Below are positions 15,212-23,173 of a DNA stretch of 64,000 nt, one piece after another (positions within the stretch are counted from its first letter, which is position 1; every line of letters starts with the position of its first letter). The notes under the pieces are model-generated. The model saw nothing but the letters and a program-made list of their open reading frames with translations. It did not search any database and had not been told where the DNA came from. Both the position numbers and the translations under genes were made by a program. This stretch comes from Mesorhizobium sp. WSM3862 (GTDB lineage Bacteria > Pseudomonadota > Alphaproteobacteria > Rhizobiales > Rhizobiaceae). The stretch spans positions 58,487 through 122,486 of the forward strand of contig NZ_NSGE01000015.1 of the NCBI RefSeq assembly GCF_002294985.1, read 5' to 3'.

Positions 15212-15301
15212 TGGCGGTAGGTAAGGGATTTGAACCCTTGGAGGAAGCGACTCCTCGCCAGATTTTCAGTCCGGTGCAATAAACCACTCTGCCAACCTAC
15301 C
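15212..15301 (-). tRNA. Class II (serine-type) tRNA with anticodon GAA
   Basis: The minus strand folds as a full tRNA of 90 bases with encoded CCA: acceptor GGTAGGT/ACCTACC (all 7 pairs), D arm GCA...TGC, anticodon stem CCGGA/TCTGG with loop CTGAAAA, a long variable arm GAGGA...TCCTC, and T arm AAGGG-TTCAAAT-CCCTT. The anticodon is GAA (Phe codons UUC/UUU), but the long variable arm and discriminator G are serine identity features. Seryl-tRNA synthetase recognises the variable arm and not the anticodon, so the product may be charged with serine. A tRNA finder may label it Phe, Ser or undetermined. It lies antisense inside the tail operon. Confidence 0.88.
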
Positions 15302-15432
15302 GTGTCCGTTTAATACATAAAACGGATGTTAGCCGCAAACACTAAATATAGTGTTAACCAATCATTTACTTTAGTGTGCCGCTTGCCGGTTTTTGCCAGG
15401 CTAAGCTGCCCCGCTCCCTTGACGGAGAGCCT

Positions 15433-16044
15433 ATGGCCACAATTGACCTCCCATCCGTCCCCTTTCAGGCGGCGTATCCGCAGCTTGTGGAATCGGTGTC
15501 CGTCTCCCGCTCCGGTACGCGCGCAATGTCGTTTGTCGAATACGCGGATGCCTATTGGCAAATCGCCATGCGCACAGTTCCGCTGCGGCCTGAACAGCGC
15601 CTTTTGGTCGAGGCGTTCAAGGATCAGAGCCGCGGCGGGCTGCAAACCGTGCTCTACACGCCCAAGCATATGTGCGTGCCGCAAGCCTATTGGGGCGACG
15701 CGTCCAACACGGCGCTATCCAACAACGGCAATCTTGTTTCGATCACCGGCAATTCGCTGGTCATCAACAGCGTTGACAACGGCTTGACGCTTGGTCCTGG
15801 CGATCTGATTTCGGCGACATCTGGCGAATACAACGCGCTATTCCGCGTGCAGGGTGGCGGCGTTGCGGCATCGAATAGCATCACGATTACGGTTGAACCG
15901 ACCGTGCCAGTCTACATCGCCGCGACTGCAGTCATCCGGTTCAAGAATCCGATCGCCAACATGCGCGTGCTACCAGGCTCGTTCTCTATCGATGACGAGA
16001 TATTTCCGTCGGCCAGTTTCACCTTGGTGGAGATTCCTAAGTGA
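15433..16044 (+). CDS. Tail protein, distal tail-like (gp12 position of gene transfer agents)
   Basis: 203 residues. The N-terminus RSGTRAMSFVEYADAYWQIAMRTVPLRPEQRLLVEAFKDQSRGG resembles distal-tail or tail-tip proteins encoded after the tape measure; the middle 90 residues are beta-rich and the end NMRVLPGSFSIDDEIFPSASFTLVEIPK is conserved-looking. GGAG precedes ATG 15433. It overlaps the next gene by 4 bases. Order tape measure - this protein - DUF2163-like - NlpC-like - large tip protein parallels gp11-gp15 of RcGTA. Confidence 0.75.
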   Translation: MATIDLPSVPFQAAYPQLVESVSVSRSGTRAMSFVEYADAYWQIAMRTVPLRPEQRLLVEAFKDQSRGGLQTVLYTPKHMCVPQAYWGDASNTALSNNGNLVSITGNSLVINSVDNGLTLGPGDLISATSGEYNALFRVQGGGVAASNSITITVEPTVPVYIAATAVIRFKNPIANMRVLPGSFSIDDEIFPSASFTLVEIPK

Positions 16045-16607
16045 GCTTCCCAACGCGCCTTCAGCAAGTACTTGACGAGGGGCGGGCGATTATCCGCTCC
16101 GGCATCAAGATCGCTTGCACGACCGGCACTTACGGTTTTTGGAACGGTAAGGGCGACATCGTTGTCGACGGGCTAACCTATTGGCCTAACTCCCTGATCA
16201 CCATTTCGGAACCGGTTTATGGCCTCGGCACTGCAGCGTCGACGTTTACGGCTGAGCTTGTCGCGCAACGCGATTCCGGCCTAACGCCTGACAAGCTCCT
16301 GCTTATCGAAAGCGAGGGCTACAAGGATGCGCCGGTTACGGTCTACGACTTTTACTTCGATCCCGATGACCGGTCGTTCCTGCATGCCGAGCCGGGTGCT
16401 TATGGGTATATCGACACCGTCGATCACTCGCGCGATGGCGGCGAAACTAAGCTGATTGCCAACGTCCGCTCCGGCGCCATCGCAAACCACCGAGATGGCT
16501 ACCGCACGGCAAGCCACGAGGATCAGCAGCTGGTGTCGGCTGGCGACATGTTCTTCCAGTACGCCAGCAAGGTGAAGCACGAGAGCTTCGACATCAGCTT
16601 CGATTAG
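16041..16607 (+). CDS. Tail protein, DUF2163-like (hub)
   Basis: 188 residues starting in the stop of the previous gene (GTGAG: GTG start). LQQVLDEGRAIIRSGIKIACTTG, then GLTYWPNSLITISEPVYGLGTAASTFTAEL, and C-terminal HEDQQLVSAGDMFFQYASKVKHESFDISF. Together with its position it fits the gp13/DUF2163 baseplate hub slot of gene-transfer-agent tails. The family link is by position and general pattern, with moderate confidence. Confidence 0.7.
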   Translation: MSFPTRLQQVLDEGRAIIRSGIKIACTTGTYGFWNGKGDIVVDGLTYWPNSLITISEPVYGLGTAASTFTAELVAQRDSGLTPDKLLLIESEGYKDAPVTVYDFYFDPDDRSFLHAEPGAYGYIDTVDHSRDGGETKLIANVRSGAIANHRDGYRTASHEDQQLVSAGDMFFQYASKVKHESFDISFD

Positions 16608-16630
16608 GCTCACGCCAGCAGGACATCGAT

Positions 16631-17050
16631 ATGCTTACCCTAACCCGGTTGTCCGATTGGGACCGGCGCCTTGCGCGCGTGGTCAATCAACATAGAAGCA
16701 CGCCAGGCGAATGGGGCGTCTCTGACTGCCTGCTTACCGTCATGGATGCCGTCGTTGCTGTAACCGGCTTCGACCCGGCAGAGGATATCCGAGGCGGCAA
16801 ATACAGCACGGCGGCAGGCGCAACCAAGATCCTGCGCAGGCGCGGCTTGGCGGATGTCGAGGCGGCGCTTGCAAGCCTGTTCCCGCCCATCTCGCCTCTT
16901 ATGGCGCAGCGCGGCGACGCAGGTGTTGTGCGGCGCGATGGCGTTCTTTCCTGCGGCTTTATCTGCGATCGCGGCTTTGCCGTGAAGGACGAACGCGGCC
17001 TGTCGTTCCTGCCCCAAACCGAGATCAAGTCAGCCTTCAAAGTGGGGTAG
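16631..17050 (+). CDS. NlpC/P60-type tail peptidase homologue (DUF6950-like), probably inactive
   Basis: 139 residues. EWGVSDCLLTVMDAVVAVTGFDPAEDIRGGKYST contains the W-x3-DC motif that holds the catalytic Cys in NlpC/P60 tail proteins (residue ~37). At the place where active members have a His (GD-V-------HVGI) this protein has GDAGVVRRDGVLSCGFICD, without His. The slot is that of gp14 (cell-wall peptidase) in gene transfer agents. It may be structural only. Three bases separate it from the large tip gene. Confidence 0.75.
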   Translation: MLTLTRLSDWDRRLARVVNQHRSTPGEWGVSDCLLTVMDAVVAVTGFDPAEDIRGGKYSTAAGATKILRRRGLADVEAALASLFPPISPLMAQRGDAGVVRRDGVLSCGFICDRGFAVKDERGLSFLPQTEIKSAFKVG

Positions 17051-17053
17051 CGA

Positions 17054-19759
17054 ATGGGATTTCTAGTCCCGATTTTCTCGACCGTCCTTGGGGCGGTCGG
17101 GCTGAGTGGCGTTGCGTCCTGGCTCGGCGGCTCGACCATTCTTGCCGGTCTCGCGCGCTTCGGTCTTGGCCTCGCCGCTAAGTACCTCATCGGCCAGCTT
17201 ACGCAGCCGAAACAGCAGGCGCAGACGTCGCAACTTGATACCGCTTATGGCGAGGACCTGGCGCGCTCTGTCATCATGGGTAAGGTCGGCACGGCTGGCC
17301 ACCTCGTCTACCGGAACGCCTACGGATCCGGCAATCGCAAGATCCAAGACGTCTATATCCTCTCCAACTTCCTGATTAGCGGCATAGCGCGCGTTCGCTA
17401 CAAGGGCGAATGGAAGACGCTTGGCGGCACAGAGGACGCCACAAAAGGCTTCCAGATTCAGGACATCGACTCGAAGATTTGGGTCAAGCTCTACAAGGGC
17501 ACGATGACGCAAACGGCCGACGCCGGTCTGATTGCTCAGTCAAATCCCGCCGGCCGCTGGACGACAAATCACCGTGGCGCGGGCATTGCGTACGCCATCG
17601 TAACGCAGGAGCTCAATCGCGAGCATCTTCAGCAGCCGTGGCCGGCCTTCTTTGAGATTGAGGGCGCGCCACTCTATGACTGGCGCAAAGATAGCACTGT
17701 CGGCGGCAGCGGCTCACATCGTTGGAATGACCAGACGACATGGGAGTTCACTGAAAATCCTGTGCTGATGGCCTACGCGCTCGAGCGCGGCGTCTTCAAC
17801 GGCACTGAGATGATGGTGGGCAAGGGCGTTTCGGCGTCACGTCTGCCGATTGCGCAGTGGACTGTTGCAGCCAACATTTGCGACGAAATCGTTGGCACCG
17901 GCAAGCGCTACACGGCCGGCCTTATTCCGGCGGCAGGATCAGGCGTAACGCACGACCAGAACATGCAGCCATTGCTCGAGTCGTGTGCTTCGACGTGGGT
18001 TGAGGACGCTACCGGCGAGTATCCGATCGTTGGTGCCGCGCAGTCGACTGTCCTGACGTTCACCGACGATGACATCATGGTCGACGAGCCTTTCCGGTTC
18101 TCGGTCAAGCGCTCAAAGTCGGAGCTCATCAACACGCTGTCCGGCACCTATTTCGAGCCAGACAATTTTTATGAGCAGACGCCGTTTGCGGTGCGCATCG
18201 ATTCTGTTGCGCTGGCCGAGGACGGCGAACGACTTGCGGTCTCGATACCGTATGACGCGGTCAACCGCTCCGAGGTTGCGGACCGGCTTGCCGATATCCA
18301 GTTCAAGGCCAGCCGCTACCAGGCCAACGGCGAAATCTGCATTCATCCGCGGTTCCTTGCGGATGCGCAGGTCGGTCGCTGGATTGAGTGGGATTCGGCC
18401 GCCTTCGGCACGCGCACATTCCAGATAACCGAGAAGCGCCTTGGGCCATTTGGCGAGAAGGCTACGCGGAACATCTATCTGACGCTGCAGGAAGTTGGCG
18501 AAGGCATATTCGACGGCACGGACTATGTGACCGTTCCTATCGATGCGAGCTCGCCCGGCGATCCTGACTATGCGGTGTCCGCGGCGAACTTTGGCGCCGT
18601 CGGCATACAGTTGAAGGTGGATGGCTCGACCGATCGCAAGACCGGCGTCCGCTTCTTTTGGGATGCATTCGATGATGTGACCGTCACGGCTGTCGACGTC
18701 GAATACAGACCGGAAGCGGCGGGCGTCACAGTCAGCATCGCGAATCCGGCGGTCATCACATGGCCGAGCCACGGTATGGTTGCCAACGATCTACTCTATC
18801 TTGCGACTACCGGAAGCCTGCCGACCGGGCTTACCGCCGACAGTCCGCTCTACGTGAAGACGGTCCTAACCAGCGGCACGTTCACCGTTTCGTTGACGCC
18901 TGGTGGCGCTGCGATTGCCACGAGCGGCACGCAGTCGGGCATCCATAGTGCTTATCGCGACAGCCTCGTGAAGCGCGCCGAAACTCCCGTGCAGGTGCTT
19001 ACTGTCTCGGAAGGCGTTCTGCCCAGCAAGACATATGAGTACCGCCACAGAATCATAACGACGCCACCGCGAGCGACGTTCTTTACGGCGTGGTCAAGTG
19101 TATCGACGCCGGAGGATGTGTTCGACGTATCAGTGGGCCTGGCGCAGACGCAGCAGGACGTCAGGGACTTCCTGGCCAGCCTTTCGGCGGGCCTGCAGGA
19201 TATCCGCGACAAGGTTGCGCAGGTGGCGGCCTCAGCTGTCGATGCAGCCAGTAGGCAGGCGCAGGACAATGCCGTTGCGGTTCGCAATGCTCGAGCCAAT
19301 GCGGCGGCATTCACTGAGCTTGAGGCCACCATAACCGAAATCGACGGTGAATTGACGGCCATCGCCAGTTCGGTCACGGCGGTCGAAGCGTCGGTCGACA
19401 ACGTGTCCGCTGATGGCCTGTTTCAGCTACGCGCCGAGGCCGGCACGGGGGACGTGGTGTCTCGCATGGTGGCGGAGGTTCGGGCATCGGTGTCTGACGC
19501 GTGGGTGTCGGCGGGATGGGTGGTTGAGGCGGGCTTTACCGGCGGTAACCCGGCGGCGCCGTTCTCCAACTTCATCATCAACGCGAGCAAGTTTGTGGTC
19601 ACGGACGGCACAAACAATGGCACGCCTCTGACGTTTGAGTCGGGCGCACTTAAGCTGCTTGTCGCCAACATCGGCACTGTTACTGCTGGAACGCTGCAGT
19701 CGGTGGACGGCAAGGTGGTTTTCGACCTCAGCACAAAGCAATTGAAGTTTAGCGAATGA
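17054..19759 (+). CDS. Large tail tip / host-specificity protein
   Basis: 901 residues. Starts with a hydrophobic segment (MGFLVPIFSTVLGAVGLSGVASWL) seen in tail-tip proteins of this group, followed by AYGEDLARSVIMGKVGTAGHLVYRNAYG, a large mixed alpha/beta region, then fibronectin-III-like (ETPVQVLTVSEGVLPSKTYEYRHRI) and a coiled-coil part (VAASAVDAASRQAQDNAVAVRNARANAAAFTEL). Equivalent to lambda J / RcGTA gp15 by position. C-terminal 40 residues (VANIGTVTAGTLQSVDGKVVFDL) match the usual end of such proteins. It contacts the cell envelope. Confidence 0.9.
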   Translation: MGFLVPIFSTVLGAVGLSGVASWLGGSTILAGLARFGLGLAAKYLIGQLTQPKQQAQTSQLDTAYGEDLARSVIMGKVGTAGHLVYRNAYGSGNRKIQDVYILSNFLISGIARVRYKGEWKTLGGTEDATKGFQIQDIDSKIWVKLYKGTMTQTADAGLIAQSNPAGRWTTNHRGAGIAYAIVTQELNREHLQQPWPAFFEIEGAPLYDWRKDSTVGGSGSHRWNDQTTWEFTENPVLMAYALERGVFNGTEMMVGKGVSASRLPIAQWTVAANICDEIVGTGKRYTAGLIPAAGSGVTHDQNMQPLLESCASTWVEDATGEYPIVGAAQSTVLTFTDDDIMVDEPFRFSVKRSKSELINTLSGTYFEPDNFYEQTPFAVRIDSVALAEDGERLAVSIPYDAVNRSEVADRLADIQFKASRYQANGEICIHPRFLADAQVGRWIEWDSAAFGTRTFQITEKRLGPFGEKATRNIYLTLQEVGEGIFDGTDYVTVPIDASSPGDPDYAVSAANFGAVGIQLKVDGSTDRKTGVRFFWDAFDDVTVTAVDVEYRPEAAGVTVSIANPAVITWPSHGMVANDLLYLATTGSLPTGLTADSPLYVKTVLTSGTFTVSLTPGGAAIATSGTQSGIHSAYRDSLVKRAETPVQVLTVSEGVLPSKTYEYRHRIITTPPRATFFTAWSSVSTPEDVFDVSVGLAQTQQDVRDFLASLSAGLQDIRDKVAQVAASAVDAASRQAQDNAVAVRNARANAAAFTELEATITEIDGELTAIASSVTAVEASVDNVSADGLFQLRAEAGTGDVVSRMVAEVRASVSDAWVSAGWVVEAGFTGGNPAAPFSNFIINASKFVVTDGTNNGTPLTFESGALKLLVANIGTVTAGTLQSVDGKVVFDLSTKQLKFSE

Positions 19760-20271
19760 CCACAAGAATACTGCTAAATAGCGATAGGCTTTTGATCACC
19801 AAGCCGGGCATAGATGCATCATTGTCGCCGCCAGACCCCGACAAAGTTTTTGATAGTGATTGGGCGTTTGGCGGCGGTCTTGTTGTTGCGGGGTTCAAGG
19901 AGTTTGCGATTAACACCGCACTCTATGGGACTGGTGCGACTCTGACTATCGATTTTCCAGAGCTAACGTATACGCCAACCGTTACGCTTTGGGAGGGGGC
20001 GCCGCCAGACTCTAAGGATTTCGGCGGTACCCTACAGGGTTACGCGCAGATGACGCCGTATTGGCAGCGATTCGCAAACCAGGGTGACCCCGGCACATTG
20101 ATGTTCCAGTACGTGACTGTAACAACAAGTCAAATTATAATCCCGTACTGGCCCAGTGTTGGTTCCGGGGGCTCTTGGACCCACACGGGAGGGCCTTCCC
20201 CTTATCAAAAGACACCAGGTTCAAACCAGCAATTGTATCGCGGCTTTTACTACATGGTTTTTGCGGTGTGA
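19756..20271 (+). CDS. Tail-associated protein, first of three tandem relatives
   Basis: 171 residues overlapping the tip gene by 4 bases (ATGA). The N-terminus LLITKPGIDASLSPPDPDKVFDSDW carries a PG-x-D-x-S motif that recurs in the next two genes. The remainder is beta-rich. By position it belongs to the tail tip or a fibre. I do not recognise a named family. Confidence 0.7.
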   Translation: MTTRILLNSDRLLITKPGIDASLSPPDPDKVFDSDWAFGGGLVVAGFKEFAINTALYGTGATLTIDFPELTYTPTVTLWEGAPPDSKDFGGTLQGYAQMTPYWQRFANQGDPGTLMFQYVTVTTSQIIIPYWPSVGSGGSWTHTGGPSPYQKTPGSNQQLYRGFYYMVFAV

Positions 20272-20272
20272 C

Positions 20273-20704
20273 ATGTCAGTTCACATGGGAATGAAAGGCA
20301 GCCGGGTCGGTCTTTGGACTGCGCCGCCAGGGGTGGATGCCTCGGGCGAAACAGGAAAGATGACGCTTAATTCCGATTACGATCACCTTCAAATTCACGA
20401 CTTCGGTGTATGGACGGAAAGTGGCATTAATCAAGGAAACGGCACATGGCAGTACTCAGCCAGGACGGTTTCATTTATCGACCTCGGCTATATCCCATTC
20501 GTGTTTGTGTCCAACTCAGTATCGACGGACAAGGGCATAACCTATCCGCCGAGATACTCTAACGACTACGCAGGCGGCGACCTGCAGGCAATCGCGATTG
20601 GCGGGCCGCAGGTTTTTAACGACCACTTTTTTATGGCTACTCGGCTTGGCTTTTATCCGACCGAGCGGACAGCTTGGATCGTCTTCAAAAACAGAGCTTG
20701 GTAA
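20273..20704 (+). CDS. Tail-associated protein, second of three tandem relatives
   Basis: 143 residues starting one base after the TGA of the previous gene. The N-terminus GLWTAPPGVDASGETGKMTL shows the same PG-x-D-A-S motif followed by a beta-strand. Later there are aromatic-rich strands (NGTWQYSARTVSFIDLGYIPFV). Very likely a paralogue of its neighbours that diverged after tandem duplication. Confidence 0.68.
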   Translation: MSVHMGMKGSRVGLWTAPPGVDASGETGKMTLNSDYDHLQIHDFGVWTESGINQGNGTWQYSARTVSFIDLGYIPFVFVSNSVSTDKGITYPPRYSNDYAGGDLQAIAIGGPQVFNDHFFMATRLGFYPTERTAWIVFKNRAW

Positions 20705-20721
20705 GGGCACAGGGACCGCGA

Positions 20722-21087
20722 ATGGTTGACCGCATCTTTCTCGGCTACAGTGCCGGTAGCCCTGTCTTTCGTCTCACAAAACCAGGCAAGGATATCTCCA
20801 GTACGGACCCTGAAGACTTCATCCTTACCGAGACAAGTTTTACCTTGCGTCCTGCGCTTGCCTCGACCGCAACGTTTACGGGCAACGGCAGTCAGACATT
20901 CGATATGTCTAGCTTCGGGTTCACCAATCCGCCTGTCATCATTCTGAAGAGCAGCGACGGCTCAATGGCTAGTTTCTTTGACTACTACGCCAAAGTAAAC
21001 AATGCGCTAACGTCCCTAACGATATCCAATCGCAGGAATATCGCCAGAACGATCTCGTTCTACGTGTTCGCTAACGAACTGCTGTAG
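20722..21087 (+). CDS. Tail-associated protein, third of three tandem relatives
   Basis: 121 residues. VFRLTKPGKDISSTDPEDFIL repeats the motif of the two preceding genes; then ATFTGNGSQTFDMSSFGFTNPPVIILK, a beta-sandwich type segment. Ends with RNIARTISFYVFANELL. Weak ribosome site AGGGA 11 bases upstream. Role in the tail tip is inferred from location. Confidence 0.68.
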   Translation: MVDRIFLGYSAGSPVFRLTKPGKDISSTDPEDFILTETSFTLRPALASTATFTGNGSQTFDMSSFGFTNPPVIILKSSDGSMASFFDYYAKVNNALTSLTISNRRNIARTISFYVFANELL

Positions 21088-21154
21088 CGGCGCCGTTAGC
21101 GGCCAGCAACGTTAACCGCGACCACGCGCATAGCGCACCTTCCAAGGAAATTAC

Positions 21155-23173
21155 ATGACCATCTACACAACCGGCACGGTTTCCGTGGCGAATGGCGACG
21201 CCGTGGTTACGGGTAGCGGCACCGCGTGGGCTGTTGCGCTTATCGCTGGCGGCATGTTCTCGAGTGCAGGCTTGTCTGTGCCTATCGCTAGCGTCGATAG
21301 CGATACGTCGCTTACGCTGGCCTACGATTGGCCCGGTGCGACCGCTGCGGGCGCCGTTTACGCGATCGCGCGCGAGAACTCAGAAGCGGCGGATATTGTC
21401 GACCTTAACGACAAACTGAGCCGTGTGCTTGTGACGCTAAGCCTAGTCGGCATTACGCCAAACGCTAGCGGCACCATTGCCGAGCGCGACGCGCTTACGC
21501 TTGCCGTTGGCGACAAGGGCTTTCTGTTTCTGCATGCTGAGCCGGGGGTGGATCTGGCCTTCTACCGCTGGTCTGGTTCGGCTTGGCAAGGTCCGTTTGC
21601 GACAAGGGGTACTCAGGGCGTACCCGGCATCGGAAGTGGCGGCTACGGTTTGCCTGCTGGCGGCGCGAGCGGCCAGTTTCTGCTTAAGGCAAGCGGAACA
21701 GACGGGGATGCGGAGTGGGCAAGCGACATAAACCAGTCGGAGTCGGGCCACTTCTACGCTGGCGACGGTGCACGCATTCAACGCCTTGCCGATCGCGTGT
21801 TCATCGGGCCGGCCGTTGCAAACAGCGGCGAACAGGTTGCCGATGCCGGTGATTGGCTGACTGACTTTCAGTTGGCGGTAGGCCGAAGCAGGGGATTCAT
21901 TCAGCGCACGCAGGCTGCCGTTTTGAACGGCGGTGATCCTGAGGCTAATCATGCGTGGATATCAGCCGCGCAATCGAAGGATGCGACTGTCGACGGGTAC
22001 AACGCCATCGGCGATATCGCCATCGGCATCAACAATAACACCACGAAAAGCCTCAGTGCCTATGCCCGATACACCGAAGCCTATCGTATGGCAGGGGCTG
22101 TCGGGGGCGCTTATGGCCATGAAATCGATGCCGTCAACTTTGCATCCGAAGTCGATATCGACCCTTGGACACAGAATATCGGCCAGACGGTTGGCGAGCA
22201 GATGGCCGCTGGAGCAGAACTTTCTCCAATCGGGCAGTTCGCAATATCGGCCGGATGGAACCTTCGCAAGAACGGCTCGACCTTCTTAAAAGCTCTCATC
22301 ATTGGCAATGATGCAATCAAGGGCACGGACGGCACGGACGGCAACGTCGTCCACGCCATTAACCTGGTGCCGGGTCATGCCATCGATTACTGGTCCGCGG
22401 CCGGGCAACGTAGCTGGCGCCTCTATGCCGGCGTCGGTGTCAATGGCGACTATCGGGTGGAGACCTCGGGCACAGGAGCGCTTTCTGTGTCCAGAAACTC
22501 AGCGGCACTCCCGGCCGCGATTGCGGGCACGACGCTTCGTGTCTCCGGCGCCGATGGATCGGCTAACAGAGTCCTCGTCGATTCCTTTGGCGCAGGTGGC
22601 TCAGCGTTGTCTCTTCGGACTGCGCGAGGAACGGCGGCCGCTCCGACAGCAACTCAGAACGGCGATCCACTTATTAATGTCGGCGGTTTTGGCTACGGAG
22701 CAACTGGTTATTCCGCAACCGCCAGCGCCGGGTTCCTGGCGGTTGCTACTGAGAACTGGACCGACGCCGCTCACGGCGCTGAATTTTCCATCCGAACGAC
22801 CCCGAATGGAACGACAACCCTTTCGACCATCGTAACAGTTCGCAACAATGGTCTGATTGATATTTTGGGGGGCTCGCTGGGCTTAGGTGCCCCATCAACA
22901 AAGACAGCGAGCTTTACACTCGGCGCAGCCGAAAACTCTATCATCTGCAACGGGACTGGCTCCATCACTGTAACCCTGCCTTCGCCTTCGGCCTTCATCG
23001 GGCGCGTGGTGCGCATCAAGAACATCGCAGCGTTCACGGTGGTCTCGGCTTCATCGAATGTTATCCCGCTCGCGGGCGGCGCTGCCGGCACAGCCATACT
23101 CGCCGCAACCGCTGGTAAGTGGGCCGATCTGCAGTCTGACGGCACCAACTGGATTGTAGTGGCCGGTAGCTAA
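21155..23173 (+). CDS. Tail fibre / spike protein
   Basis: 672 residues, the last large tail gene before lysis. The N-terminal VSVANGDAVVTGSGTAWAV...MFSSAGLSVPIASVDSDTSLTLAYDW is the conserved particle-binding start of many phage fibres. After a Gly-rich hinge (GTQGVPGIGSGGYGLPAGGASGQFLLK) comes a long beta-rich shaft and a C-terminal domain (LGAAENSIICNGTGSITVTLPSPSAFIGRVVRIKN) that resembles fibre ends. It should bind the cell surface. Ribosome site CAAGGAAA at 21140-21147. Confidence 0.88.
   Translation: MTIYTTGTVSVANGDAVVTGSGTAWAVALIAGGMFSSAGLSVPIASVDSDTSLTLAYDWPGATAAGAVYAIARENSEAADIVDLNDKLSRVLVTLSLVGITPNASGTIAERDALTLAVGDKGFLFLHAEPGVDLAFYRWSGSAWQGPFATRGTQGVPGIGSGGYGLPAGGASGQFLLKASGTDGDAEWASDINQSESGHFYAGDGARIQRLADRVFIGPAVANSGEQVADAGDWLTDFQLAVGRSRGFIQRTQAAVLNGGDPEANHAWISAAQSKDATVDGYNAIGDIAIGINNNTTKSLSAYARYTEAYRMAGAVGGAYGHEIDAVNFASEVDIDPWTQNIGQTVGEQMAAGAELSPIGQFAISAGWNLRKNGSTFLKALIIGNDAIKGTDGTDGNVVHAINLVPGHAIDYWSAAGQRSWRLYAGVGVNGDYRVETSGTGALSVSRNSAALPAAIAGTTLRVSGADGSANRVLVDSFGAGGSALSLRTARGTAAAPTATQNGDPLINVGGFGYGATGYSATASAGFLAVATENWTDAAHGAEFSIRTTPNGTTTLSTIVTVRNNGLIDILGGSLGLGAPSTKTASFTLGAAENSIICNGTGSITVTLPSPSAFIGRVVRIKNIAAFTVVSASSNVIPLAGGAAGTAILAATAGKWADLQSDGTNWIVVAGS

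Noticed and set aside
15212..15301. Ordinary tRNA-Phe
   Set aside because: A long variable arm and discriminator G do not fit tRNA-Phe, which is class I with discriminator A.
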